DNA of 64,000 bases from assembly GCF_910592395.1 (NCBI RefSeq), contig NC_088315.1, positions 8,806,501-8,870,500 of the forward strand, written 5' to 3'. The notes under the pieces are model-generated. The model made no database searches. It worked only from the letters and a program-made list of their open reading frames with translations, and had not been told where the DNA came from. Positions 1 through 13,100 of this stretch are shown one piece after another (position 1 is the first letter of the stretch; each line of letters starts with the position of its first letter). The translations under genes were made by a program, and so were the position numbers. The DNA is from Lineus longissimus (Eukaryota > Nemertea > Pilidiophora > Heteronemertea > Lineidae).

Positions 1-209
1 GCAGATTTGGAAGATTTTTTGAGGAATTGGCTGTCAAATTTCGCGATTTTCTTCTAAACCGTTAAACTGATTATTATGAGTTACATATCGACAGGTAGAA
101 CTTGAAATCAAGTGTAAATTGTAAGTTTATGTTTTATCTATCAATATTTTTTATGTACTTTTTTTCAGGTTGATGTAGAAGAAGAGGCATGAAAACTAAT
201 AATATGCTA

Positions 210-434
210 TTAAAGGGACGATACAGGCAGCAGCTACGCAGGCAAGATAAGGTTACACAAAGTTGCCAATGGCGTTCTCTCAAATCTCACAGCAAATCGA
301 AATGATTCTCGCTGGTTAAGAGGAATAGTGCGGAATCTGACATGACCCAGGGCCCTTACAGTCAAACAGTGTATATAAGTCACCTGAAGATGGCCAAACT
401 AGCCCCTCTGCTCCTGCCTTTAGTCCCTCTTTAA
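210..434. mobile_element. TTAA-flanked MITE-like element
   Basis: The segment begins TTAAAGGGACGA and ends AGTCCCTCTTTAA, an imperfect inverted repeat with TTAA at both edges. TTAA target sites and TTAAAGGG ends are typical of piggyBac-type non-autonomous elements. Related ends (TTAAAGGGA) recur at 21794 and 58047. There is no coding capacity. The assignment rests on the ends only. Confidence 0.45.
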
Positions 435-3400
435 AGTCTTAGTAAGAGTAAAAACAATGAACTTGCAAATAAGCTCTATACATGTAGGTCTAGTAGAAGT
501 CTCCAGTAGGGTCATTGTGCAACACTTACTGAAACTGTACCAGTTCATTTTAAAATAAAATCAATAATTGACAATAGGCACACCTCTTCTGGCCCTTCAA
601 GTACCCGTACTGTTCTGTGTTCTGGTATCTCGACACAATTGCAAGCCACGCTATAGAACAAAAGTGGAAAACTGCTATAAAAAATGAATGAGCAACTTAT
701 CCACTCCTCTTCAAGAAAAGTTCATGGACACCACTGCTGTCTGTCTTTATAAGGTAAAGTGGTACAATTATAGCCTACAATTATAGCCTCCACAGTGTAA
801 AAAGGACCTGCAGTACAAATTAATGCACACAGAGTATAATTGTACCACTCTACATTATATTCCTTCTCTGTCAAACTTAGAAATCCAACAATCGCTTTGC
901 TCCGAGAACTGAATGATTTTATACATAAGATACGTGAAATACATGTTAGTGGATTCGTTGGTACTCTGTGACATATGTACTACATGATATCAAGTGCATT
1001 AAATTTCATGATACTTGGGAGTACTTAATGTCTTGTGAATATTGAAATAGGATCAAGTGAGTTGAGTCATGGAGCACTTGATGGCACTATCGTCATCGGT
1101 GTGATTTATTTACTAACTTGCATGGTGTACATGAATCTAATTGAAGGCGTGATATTGCATTTTACAGAAATTCACATCTTCGAAGTGCAAAAACTTTTGC
1201 GGCAGTGTCACACACACACACACCCCTCCCTCAAACGCCCCATTTTGAAGACCCACAGCCTGCGTGCAGCCCAGTTGAAGGCTTGAGAGATAAAATGTAA
1301 AGAGACTATGCAGTAAGAGGAGGTGATCATTGCACAAAATTCATGTCACGAATGTACTAGTATCTACTTGGGATGGTGTTGAAAGTAAAGAGTTAACTGC
1401 CGGCATGAACAATACCCCATCATTATATGCAATACGAATTGATGTAATTGATTGTTTACCCTCACTAATGGGCCATGGCATAGATCACATAACAGAAACA
1501 ATCAATGGGCTAATTATACTCTCGTTATGTTCATTTAAACGTTTTGTGGTGTGGAGTACAATGCCATTAAATTTGTGATAGTTTGTGTTGACGTATCAAA
1601 CAACTTTTCATATACCATACCGTATTTTGTGTTGTCTTTTTCTTTGCTTGCTTATTGTCATGTAACAATAACACCTTGGAGTATCATTTCCCAGCTTGCT
1701 GAGAATCAGGAGGGCTTTCCAACTTGCCGTGCTGGCCTGTCCTGGGAAAGGGGAAAGATTTTCAATATTGTTGGAAAAATTGTGTTACTTCCAATAAAAT
1801 AACGTTGTAGACATCGTGTTAAAGTTATTTTGAGATTTTTGAAAGAAAGTTGGTAAATTGGTGCGAATATTCTTTAAAAAGTGATACCGAGTTGGCTCTT
1901 GTGTGTTCCTGTCAAACCGGACAATTTTAGGTAGTTGTCCATTGAAAAGGGTTAAAATGTCCAGTAGTAATCTGACCTTATCGGAGGGTTCCCAGATGGG
2001 ACCTTTCCTAGAGAACAATTGATCATAAATATCATTGCCATCTGAACATTAATGGGCGGCCTTTGTTGAGCAGTGTCCTGCAGAGTTTGGTTGACCCCGG
2101 GGCGATTAAGGGTCCTAATAACTCTCTTTGATAATCATATTTATTGGTCTGCCTTCTGCTGATGTAAATGTTGCAGTTATCAGATATCGGACTTCATGTA
2201 GTGTTATGAGAAATGGTCATGTGCTGTGACGATGTTGAAACAAAATGTTCCCTGCTCCAGTCATACACTTCCCTGCTACTGAACAGAATCTTTTGTCATA
2301 CAGGACAGTCTCGAGTGTTGACGAGAATCTCGCTAGTGCTGTATTTGATGTTCACACTGAGGACATACAGTCATGACAGTTGGTGATATGAGTATAAGAC
2401 TTGTCATGCTTTTACTTCAGTTTTGCAGAGAAGGACCAAGTGTAAAATTACTTGAAATTTTCTGTAAAAGCATGTATTGTAGTTTGTAATCATATCACCC
2501 AGAGTCTCGCCGATTTTGTTCTGGGACATCGTCGGATTTAAAACGATTTAGTTTAATTCTAACCTTTTTGAAGTGGATCAGTTAATGATTGTCTATCAAG
2601 CTGTCATCAACTTGTAAATGGAATACAGTAGTCAAAGGTCCAAGGTAAGCTTCTTTCATGTTTAGTATAACGCAGGACACCTGAAGTTTTGTCGTATCTG
2701 TGAACTCCCGCTCTTGTGAAGGGGAGCTATACACATATGGACTTGGCCTTGTTCACAGTCGTCACGAAGGGTCAGCTTGGCATACTCAGCTGCTAATATA
2801 ATAATCTTGGGTGCGTGTAGTGACTTTAACTCTCGAAGGGTTCAGATTTCTCTATAAAGGACAGCACTTAGCCAGTCCCAAGGCTGTCCTTGATAGAGAG
2901 GTTCTACTGCAATTTCCGACCATAAACATCTGAAAGGTTGGTGGAAAAGGTTAGCAAACATCTAAAATCAATCAGCGTAAAACATTCACCTGCATTTCGA
3001 CCTATGCTTCCGGTAAAAAAACCATGCTTCCCTGTCAGTAATTGGCAGAAACCAGCTCTAACCCATTTCCCATTTAAATAAAGTTCTGGTAATGTAAAAC
3101 TAGCACATTTTGAAGTCGAATCTCCAACTAATTTCCTACCATACAGTTTTAAACTACTGGAAGGGTTGGCATACATTCGCTGAAATCGTTCAACAGATTA
3201 TTTTTTACCTATAGTGCGGTTTTCTTTCCGGTCAAAAAAAACATGCGTAGTTTCTATTTTAGTAAAACCCCACCAGGTAAGTAATCCTGTAACACAGAAA
3301 ATATCCGATAAGATAAAATGTTTACAGTTGGTATTTTCTGGTCTTCCGCCAAAGCAGTTTTTTTAATGGTACTACATGAACTTGATCTGCTGAAAAAATA

Positions 3401-5283
3401 AATACAAGATTCTTGCGATTTTTTTTGGCCTTGTGAAGAAAAAAAATAGTTGTATTAAAGGTAAAGCACTGCATGTCTGTCGCATTCAAATCAATAGCTA
3501 CACGTTGGGAAAACATTGCTTGGCATCTCATCCCGGAGTGTTGATTGCAGACGGTTAAAACATGAAATAACATTATTGGCCATATAGTTCATCACCCTAT
3601 CCCTTCGGCCTACCCATCTGTGGTGAAGCATGGATCCATACAACGTTTTACGATTTTGTTTAGAGGAAGGGCGAGCGAAGATTAGGCCAATTATGCGAAC
3701 TCGTGATGATGATGATGATTTTATTGGAGAAATTGTGTATTATGTTTTAGGAAAGGTAGAGTTACAAAACTAGATCACCTGGGTAGCCTAACTTGCTCTG
3801 GTGATTGCCTGATCTTTCCTGAAACCATCAAACCTGTTGAAAGGTTGTAAATTCCAAGGCTAGATTTCGATCAGGATTTTTTCAGGATAGACAGAAGTAT
3901 TCGTTGCGGGAATCCTTGGAGGTAAAGTTGAACAGGATTTTCTCTCCTATCATTATTCTCTCTCAGGAAGCTTTCATTTCAGGATTTTTGTTTTATTATC
4001 TAGAAATCAAGTGAAGGCGGTGGATTGGGCCAACAGCTTTTTATAATCGAAGGGAAACTCTTGTCTCGACCCTCAAGGACTTGGTCCTGTGCACTCCAGA
4101 GGAATATCTCTGGAAGTTCAGAGCGGGAAACCCCTAGTCCGTTATTGATTGCATTTCTAGACTGGCGTCTCACCATTAGAAGTGGCCTTATCAAGTTATG
4201 ACCAATGCCGTACTTGAGATTTGATAGACATTATGGATTTTGTTTCAGGTTTATTGACACGTCTATCAGTATTATTTATGATTGTGAGTGCTTACATCCA
4301 CTGATGCATATAATGTAATAGTTTAGATAAGCGAATTTGTTAACCCCCTATAGTTTACATGCACATTCTTGTTAGTTTTGCCGAGGTTCTTGGTCATTAC
4401 GATTTTTAGCTCAGCTAATGAGCTTGTAGAAGAGCTGGTGTCAATCAAGGTACTCATGTTGTTCACATTGACCCATGCATTTCAGCTGAGTACCGGGCCC
4501 TTGGGCCTCTTGTTTTTTCTATTGTTCGTTCGATTTTAACAGACAACCGACTGTAGAAGGCTTAAACATCAAATTCACGCCTTTTATATTCATGATCAGT
4601 GGCCTGGCTCATGCAACAGAAAGTCACATCCGGAATGATGTGGTTTTTAGTCATTTCGCTGATGATTTTATACTCGACATGCAAGTTTTCTGTGCCGGAT
4701 CTTTGCTATTTTCAGGCATGCGCCACGTTATAGCAAAAAATAAATGACTGACGGAAGGAAGGAAGGAAAAAACCATTCATACATGTAGTTACATCCTTGA
4801 TAATGATTTGTGGTGTATGGCTACCGTACCCGGAGTAAGCAAGTTGTAAAATCCGCCACATACCGCGGTTAATTCTGAAGAGGTATGCCATGGTCTCTGG
4901 GCTATTTTTACCTGAGCAGTTAGTTTGTGTTTATTTCTACCTGGCCAAGCTCTCTGAAACAAATTGGATGGATCTTTCCGCCTGCCAGAAGAAACAACCA
5001 CCGGGGGCAAATTCTGCAATTATTTCCTCAAATGATTACTTTCACAGTGAAGAAAAAGTTATCTTCGGCTGCAAGCACAAGTTCTTAGTAAAACTTTTAG
5101 CCTGTTTCCCATTGATTTCTGTCTGCCTGCTTTTAAAGGTTGGGTTTGTTTATGCCGAGTGTTTACATGTGGCCCACTGGTAATGCTAATACTATAAACT
5201 ACATGCAGGTGGCAGCAGCAGTGAAGGCTTACACTGGCACACATCTATAAGTAGTTGTTGTAGTGTGTGGAAAGAAGTATATA

Positions 5284-5443
5284 CAGTAGAACCTCTCTAT
5301 TAAGGACACCCTCTGGACTGACAAATGCTGTCCTTAATAGAGAGGTGTCCTGATTAGAGAGGTCGATTTCAATGGAAACAACCAATTTGGGACCGAAACT
5401 ACTGTCCTTAATAGAGAGGTGTCCGCTAAGGGAGGTTCCACTG
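5284..5443. mobile_element. pogo/Tigger-like MITE, copy 1
   Basis: A 160-bp element starts CAGTAGAACCTCTCTATTAA and ends with the inverted counterpart GGAGGTTCCACTG, flanked by TA on both sides. A TA target duplication and CAGT ends are hallmarks of the pogo/Tigger branch of Tc1/mariner. The interior carries a second, internal pairing of 'taatagagaggtgtcc' type blocks, so the whole unit can fold. It is non-coding. At least eight more copies lie in this window. Confidence 0.8.
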
Positions 5444-6460
5444 TAGTTAAAAAATTATTGTCAATCCTAGAAAATGTGTGTGTTGACTCTGAAGCCATCA
5501 ATCTTGAAGAGTTAAGATGTATGAGGCATTTATTTCTACTTTATCATCCAAAACTGAGTCACTTGTCGACTTTCTGTGCAAGTGACCCCATGGGACAGAA
5601 AGTGTGGAAACGTAATTTTATGGAGCATCAAAGATCAACTAATGATAAAATGATCTAGCACCATGTTGCCAGTTAAGGAATGGGTTTTTTTCATGAACTT
5701 TGGTATCTGGACGATAACGCATTTGTTATAAACACAAATATTTCGATCAAGGCACAAAAAAATGACAAACGTTGACCTTGTTTTGTTTTCTATTTAGATA
5801 AAGTGAACAAAAAATAATGGGAATTGGGTCTGCCGTCACCATCCGAAAGCCAATGACCCTGTGTAGCTGAATTCCATCATGCACCACCAAGTTTTATGAG
5901 TTTCATCAAACATATGCTTTAACCCTTTAGATACTAATTGCCCGCTCCTTCTTCTTAGCATTTAATGACAGCATCATATTTTTACGTCAGCGGGTGTCAC
6001 GAATTGGGCTGTGGCCTTCAGGTCTTCCTCCGTTTCCCACAAATCCTTCTGGACATTTTGTTCTCCAGCCGCAGGCTAGGATCACAGGAGCGGAGCGCAC
6101 CGGACGCAAGCCCCCTTATTCATGAAAAATCTTTGAAATTGACCATGAAATTTGTTAACACACCAGGAATTTCGATGAGAAATGCAGTGCACCCCCTCCC
6201 CTCTTTCTCCTGGATCTACCCCTAGGCCATGTTGACCTCTGGTAGGCTTGAAACAAATCACAGTCTTCGTGAGTTTGCCGACCCGATCCTCTACAAGTGG
6301 CGAAAATAGATAATTTTTTTCAGAACACCTTGTATGTGTCCCATTTCTTTCTGAATGATCACCTAATCTGTAGACACACAATATATCATAACACACTCAG
6401 ATCTTTCAAAGATCAAGACTGGCAGACAGCCAGGGTTATTTTTCTCTGTAACGTATTTAG

Positions 6461-6605
6461 AGCACCACTTCAGTTCGATAAAGTTCTCAAGGAGAACGGA
6501 TGCAGTTATCGGTTCATTCGGACTGTTGCAGACCAGAATGCAGAAACTTTAAATGCCTATGGGGATTATCTTTTATCATCTCAAGACTCAATCTCGAAAG
6601 CCTGG
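6461..6605 (+). CDS. Possible isolated exon, unknown protein
   Basis: A 145-bp open stretch sits between an AG acceptor (...CGTATTTAG) and a good donor (CTG|GTAAGA). Its translation contains the block ENGCSYRFIRTVADQNAETL and reads like ordinary protein rather than repeat translation. I do not recognise the family, and I find no partner exons of matching phase nearby. It could be a relic, a lone exon of a gene whose other exons lie to the left of the window, or chance. Confidence 0.22.
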
Positions 6606-7765
6606 TAAGATCATAATTTCTTCTCTATACTTAGAATTATTTCTATCAAGTTGATGCCTTTCTTGAACCAGGTACTAGTAAATTTTTCATTTATTTATCA
6701 TTGCTTTTAGAATTGGAGTGTGAACCTGGGGACGGTTCTCAGGCCCATAGGTAGCTTTTTGGTCTTGGAGGGCAAAAGGCTCTCGGCGGGGGGGGGGGGG
6801 GCATTATGACTCTCATCGAAATTTGTCAGGCAAAATCACGGTCAAAAAACATTATTCTTTGCCCTCCCCCCTATCCCCTCTAGCTGCTCCCCTGGTTCTG
6901 ACATTCTGACATCATACTGTCAAACCGAGATAGACCGCAATCCCCTCCCCTTGGCCTTGTCTTCACACCTACTCTTTCCTGGTACAGAAATCTATTGCAA
7001 TTTTGGGGAAACTTCAACTATCCTCAAATGATGGTCCCAGGAGGTCCTCCTTTGATCCCACCACTCCCAACATTACTCGGATCAAAATGTTTTAAGTCTA
7101 GCCGGGCCATAATCTTGCTTGAAACCAATTTCTCATTTTAGCTACATAACTGTCAGGGAGTTTGAGATAGTGGTGCTCTGATCTCATCTCTCTTAATCTT
7201 ATGGCACTTAGACAACAGTTATGTACCAAAATCAATTTCACTCAAAGGGAATATTTAATAACTAGCGCATGTATTGTCGTTGCAATGTAGCAGAATGCAT
7301 GTTTCGATCCATTCACGGTTGCGATGATCTTGTGCATAAATTCACGCAACAGATCAATGCTTTATTCTGAAGAAGTGGAAATTTTGTGTCAGCTCTACTA
7401 TTTATATCACCCATAATGCGGGCAGGACCAGGAGAGGGGGTTAACCCCCAATCCATTCATAACAGACATGTATGGCCTACAGGCAAAAGCATGATGATGT
7501 TATTCATGTTTCATGTTCAAGTGATTTTGAAATCTCAAGTACGATTCTTGTCGTGTAGACCCGAGAAGGTGACTCGAATATCAATGAAGATGTCATGCGT
7601 TGTTGAATCGTCACCCCTCCGGTGAACATGTTTAGAAATGTCAACCTACACGTCTCGAAATCATAATCGCGATTCATTAGTGCATGACGTTATTTAACAA
7701 CATTGTTGGAGTTCGTGCCTGCATGTACTGGGTGTCACAAATAAATTTGTCACTTGTCTTCTCGT

Positions 7766-7849
7766 GCATTATGGGCTTTCATATATTGTGCATTATGGGC
7801 TTTCATATATTCTGCATTATGGGCTTTCATATATTCTGCATTATGGGAG
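7766..7849. repeat. 24-bp tandem repeat, about 3.5 units
   Basis: The unit starts GCATTATGGGCTTTCATATA and is repeated at 7766, 7790, 7814 and, in part, 7838, nearly without change. It creates the repeated FCIMGFHI peptide of a short open frame, which I treat as an artefact of the repeat. Confidence 0.8.
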
Positions 7850-10131
7850 CTCTTGTATCGCACTTTTCACTGACAAGGGTCACTATTAGCGCTTTAAAAT
7901 GACTGGCATTTTTTATGTTGGTGCTGAGGCACTCTGGGGTATCATGATGCTAAAACTATCACTGCACTCGCTCGAGTTCAGATTGTAAATGGTTACCGAA
8001 GCGAGGTTTGACCATAATCCTTGGATTGAGTGTTGGACGCCTAATAACCGACATTCAATTTGAAGTTTAGGGGAACACCATTTCCACATCTACGATGTAG
8101 TACTATAGAAGCAAATGCATTCTGATTTTGTCTCAGTGTCCTTGAGCAATACACTTAATCGTACCTTAATTTTTGAGTAGTCCTTCAAATTTAGACCGAA
8201 CAAAGAGGTTTCTTGGTTTTTTTCTCATTTAAGTTCCTTCAACCAAAGAATCTAAGAGGTTTAGCCTTTGCGTGAAATATTATTTAGTCATGCTTTGTGT
8301 GTCCTTACACATGCATTATGTTTATACAAAGGCTTATTCAATCGCGCAAAAGTATATAGGACACTTTAGTACTTCCAATATTGTTCACAGTTTAGTTCAG
8401 GGGATCCTTATGCTTTGCAATAAAATGGAGTGGTAAACATAATACAAAAGAGGACGTTGCATCTCTAATTTGTAAGTTTAGGCTTTCCTTCCATCTCCCA
8501 TTATGTAATGTATTTATTTCTCCTAAATTTTCTATCAGTATTAAGTTATTTATTATTGTAAAGGACGGAAAACTCGTCTTGAAGTTTAGTTGATAAAATC
8601 TTCACTCTCGTATGGTATAAACCTGGGTACACATGGGTTAAAGCAATGTGTAAATGGGTAATATTTGTATTATCACAGTGGTTAGCCTAACTAGCAAGGG
8701 GTGAGGGACATTTTGGTATAATTTTTGCCAATACGGGGTCAAATAAAAAACCCTTTAAGGTTTTTTACAAGCTCAAAAAGGTTCAGGGGTTTTGTTATTT
8801 CATTTCATTGGCTGAAAAACCCTGATGCTCAAAAACCCGCTTTATTTGTAAGAGTGCAGGGGTCACTTATCGGCCATTTTTGGGTGTATGACATCAGGAA
8901 CCACCCCCTCACTCGCTGCCTTTCCTAGCATTCCTTTGACGTTGAAGGAAAAGTCTTAATCACACATTGGCCCACTTATCATACAAAACGAGTAGGCTAA
9001 ATAAGGACAGGTCCTTCAGGTCTTACAAAGGGTCGAGTGGCAGGGGCCTTTCTTCCATTAACACACCTTACATGCCAAATTTCAAAGGTAAACACAGGTA
9101 AAGACCTTGTTCTGGTTAATTATGCGTGTTAAACAAATAGTGAGACAGTTTTATGGAGCTTTTGTGATGGAAGTTTATGTTGGGACATGAAGTGATACTT
9201 GCAGGTCGTTTTGAGGTTTGTTTTTATCTTCATATCATCACAAAGGTTGATAACAAAAACATATTACTTCAAATATGTTTTTGATGATATAAATAAAGAC
9301 TAATAAATGCTTTTATTTCAGAAAGCCCATGTGTAAATGTACATGAAGTTTTCAGTAGAAGCACCTTCCAACTTTTAACTAATTTGGATGTGAAATAACC
9401 ATATTACAGCATTGTGTATTTTCCTGAGCCACGAGTAAATACAATGAACTCGAACGGCTGTACCTTTAATACATGCTACAGGCTAGTTGTCTGGATACCC
9501 CCCTTGGCAGTTCAATCAATGATGCCAGCAGTGACATGCTGATGATGACAATGACACAGATGGAAAATTTCCTCAAAGAACTTGGGATGTCCTGGCCCCC
9601 TATCAGGGATTGCCCCACTTCCCGTTTTGAAATACAATGAGTAGTCTGTCGTATTAGGGGGCAGGTGTGGCTGTCTCCAAAACTGATATTGTCAAACTCT
9701 TTCGGGATATAAAGGTACTATAAGCTATTTAGTAGCTTATGGTAGGAACACATGTAGCTGGATTGATGCTGGATGCTTAACATGGGTGATATGGATTAAA
9801 TAGCTGCATTCCTTCACTAATTCTGTGAAAAGACCATACCAGTTCATGAATTCAAACAGATAGCTTCACTGTGACCATAGACCTAGATGTAGTCGTTGTT
9901 TTGATATGATTCAGATCTTGGTACGGAGGGGTTACTCCTGTCGATGTGTGTGGAGCATCCTTGTACTGAAAATTGTACGACTGGTTTTTTTTCAGTTGGC
10001 AAAAGGTGACCCACGTCGGGCAAAGAGACGGTCGGTCTTTCAGTCAAGCCCGCCGTAAGCCAGTATACTCTAGTCTGTCCTGTCTTTTACACTGCCACAT
10101 TCTCTCATCTCTCCTCGGTTTCTGTTTTCAG

Positions 10132-13100
10132 ATTTGATTTCCACACCCACAGATTAGATGCGCAGTTTATGACGAAAACAAAATGGTGAATTCGACCGAA
10201 CCTAAAGAGAAGGAGAAGACGAGAGACGACGGATGCTGTGGCATCTTCTTCCTAAAAAGCGTCATCGTTATCTTCAATGTCATTTTCTTGGTAAGTACGG
10301 TGGCACCTCCCTTTGTGGGGTCCTCAGTTAGCAGGACACCCTCTGGAGAAAGACATAGAAAATTGCCCCAAATTGATCATTTCCATTCAGCAAGAAAATG
10401 ATCAGTTACATCTAATTTGACCTCTGTAATGAGGAAACTCCTTCATTAGAACAGCAATTCTTAGCCCCTAGGGTTTACTTAATAGGGAGGTTCTTCTGTG
10501 CTATGGTAGGTCTATTGAACTCTTGTTGTGTGCCACTGCAGTTTGGCACCACTTTTGGATATATTAGCGACTCTGTCTTGGTCAGTGCAAGTTAAATCCT
10601 TAATCGTGCTGACCCAAAGCAATTGCGTAGCGGGGTAATTCTTAGCCTCACAAGTCACACCAGTCCCTTAGCTATAAGCAAGGGGACTTGGGGCATTGTT
10701 TCCATTTGTCTCCATAGCATGTCCCTGGTAAAACTAATAAAGATAAATCTACGTCCGACTCTCTTCATTTCATTCAGCATCATTTCTCATTCCCTATGTC
10801 AATCGTTTTTCCAGCTCTCCGGAGCGGCACTATTAGGTGTAGGAATATGGACTCTACTGGCCAAGAGTCATTACGTCGGTCTCCTCGCCACTGCCACATT
10901 CACAGCTACGACCTACGTGCTCATCGGGACGGGATGTGCCGTGTTCGTCTTAGGAATTATTGGGTTTGTCGGTGCTTTGAAGGAGAAGAGAGTTTTACTC
11001 ATGGTTGTAAGTATACCAGTTCAAAGTAGTGATAGAGAGACATCTGTACCAAAGCAATAGACTTGATTCTCATCGTCAGAAGCAAGTTCGAAGCTTCGGA
11101 ACATGTCATGGCGTGACATGAAGGAGAGAAGTGATATCGTGAATCATATGTAGCCTCCTCTTTCGAAATGACTTGTGATCGCTCCCCAATACCTTTCAGA
11201 ACTTCTCACCGTTCATACCGTTTCTCGAACTCTGCGCTCTTCATCGGCCGTTCTTCTGTCTAGCCCAAAGGCCAATGTCATGTCAGTCGGTGGTAGAGCA
11301 TTTTCAATTGGAGCCCCTCAGCTGTGGAACAAACTTCCTTCAACTGTTAGGAACTGCAGCTCTCTGTTATCTTTCAAGGGACAACTCAAACATTTGCTTT
11401 TTAAAGAGGCCTATCAAGCGCTTTGAGCGGCCAGTAAATGGTTGGATAATGCGCTATATATAAGACTCGTATTATTATTATTATTATTATTATTATAAAT
11501 GACACATTTTACCTGTTCTCGTATAATTTGCATATTCTGTCTGTTTCTCTTTCAGTATGCGTTCTTCCTCATGATAATCTTCCTACTCGAGGCCGTCGCC
11601 GGAACGCTCGCTTTCATATACTCAGCAACAGTAAGTAAGTCTACAAGATGGTGTGGTCTAGTTGTGAAGGCTAGGCAGTGGCCTCCTCCAAGGCCAGAGA
11701 TAGAGTCACTAGCCCACAAAGCAGATTTTGGAGAGTGGCACATGAGGTGTGGGCCCCCCTTCAATCGCAGAGCAACAACATCTCACGCACGCTGTTGGCC
11801 TTTAAGGCTTTTGTTGTAGTTTGGTATCAAATCTCAGAGAATAGGCTCAATGATCTTCAGCGCACTGCAACTAGTCTAAAATATCACCTCTAACCTTTAA
11901 AATACGCCTACTTCTTCTAAACTGAAACTCGTCATCTTCAAGATACTTCGGTGTTCAGACTCACCTGAATTTCAAAATATAGCTTCAACCTGTAAATTAT
12001 ACGTTTGGTTTCTTTCATGCACCCAATTTCAATAAATTCTCTCCCTATGTCTACGTGAACCATTCTGTCTGACATCCATCGAGTTAAATTAGTTTTGGTA
12101 TACAGTGTATAGTGTTGGAATTTCATGATGTATTCCACCTGTGACTGTCTAGTTTTAAACTTTACCAGTTTTTCAAATGAGAGAGCACCTTGTTTAAAGT
12201 TTAAATTCCATCTTTAGATTTACTTGCAGAATTTAGATTTCTTTTCATCCCAACTCTAAAAGTTCTAAGGTTTGAAAGTTGGTAATGTTGAAGAATCCTT
12301 ATCACAAATGAGCAGTTTAAAGCTGCTTACATGCACCTTACCCTTGCTGAATTTACGTGTTTTCCTTTTAACGGCAGTGCATGTCAAATATGAAAATAAA
12401 GGTTATATGCAAGTTAGGATGTTTAAAAACAATTGCCTAGCATTCACACCGCAACTAGAGAAAATACTTAAAATATCATTTAGTAATGAAAATCAATTGC
12501 ACAAGGGTAACAATTACCACATGCTGTCTCTTAAGTGTAAAAATCTGGTTGCACTGAACTCAAATTGAGTGCAATGCTGCTTTAAATCTAGTCATGTTAT
12601 GTGGTAAATATCTGGTTGCACAGGAGTCGAATTGAATACCGTGCTGGTTAAAATCTGACTTGTACGTTATTTGGCACAGATTGGTTGCACAGAAGCAAAA
12701 AGGAAAACCGCTTTAAATCTTGCAATGTTTTCCACCTGTGGAATTAAACTCGTATAACTGCTCTCTCTTATCGTATCTTTACCTGAATGTAAGATGATGG
12801 TTGTTTAGACTTGAATGGAATCTTGATTAACGGTATATCTCCCGAGATTGAGACGTCAGGAACCATACCTGTATGTTAAACGTTCAGGCGATTTTTAGCT
12901 TAACCTGTTTTGCGTGGATGGCGCACTTGAGTCTTCCAAGCTTATGCTGGGAATTTTGTGGCATTCAAAAACTCAGATGAGATGATGGCTGCTGAGATTT
13001 GCTCAGAATCTTGAATAGCGGTATCTCTCCAAATTTAGCTTCATGTTGACTTCAATCTTAGCACCAGAGTATTTCGATGATCTTATTGTAAAGCATGTGC

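Larger units (their letters stand above)
1..10131. other. Repeat-rich intergenic stretch
   Basis: I find no convincing protein gene here. The stretch holds a TTAA-bounded element at 210-434, a half copy of the pogo-like MITE near 2856-2913, a full copy at 5284-5443, a 24-bp tandem repeat at 7766-7849, a SINE-type motif near 8135-8170 and one possible exon at 6461-6605. Open frames elsewhere are short and lack splice signals or family resemblance. The right end (about 9900-10131) is probably the last upstream intron of the tetraspanin gene, because a tract ending TCTGTTTTCAG precedes the exon at 10132. Confidence 0.5.

Noticed and set aside
5419-5658. 79-codon frame after the MITE
   Set aside because: Its start lies inside the MITE end and no splice sites or family match are visible.
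6785-6805. Poly-G and other homopolymer runs (also 14200, 14536, 60238) as G-quadruplex signals
   Set aside because: Single runs without the repeated spacing needed for a defined quadruplex; likely slippage or assembly noise.
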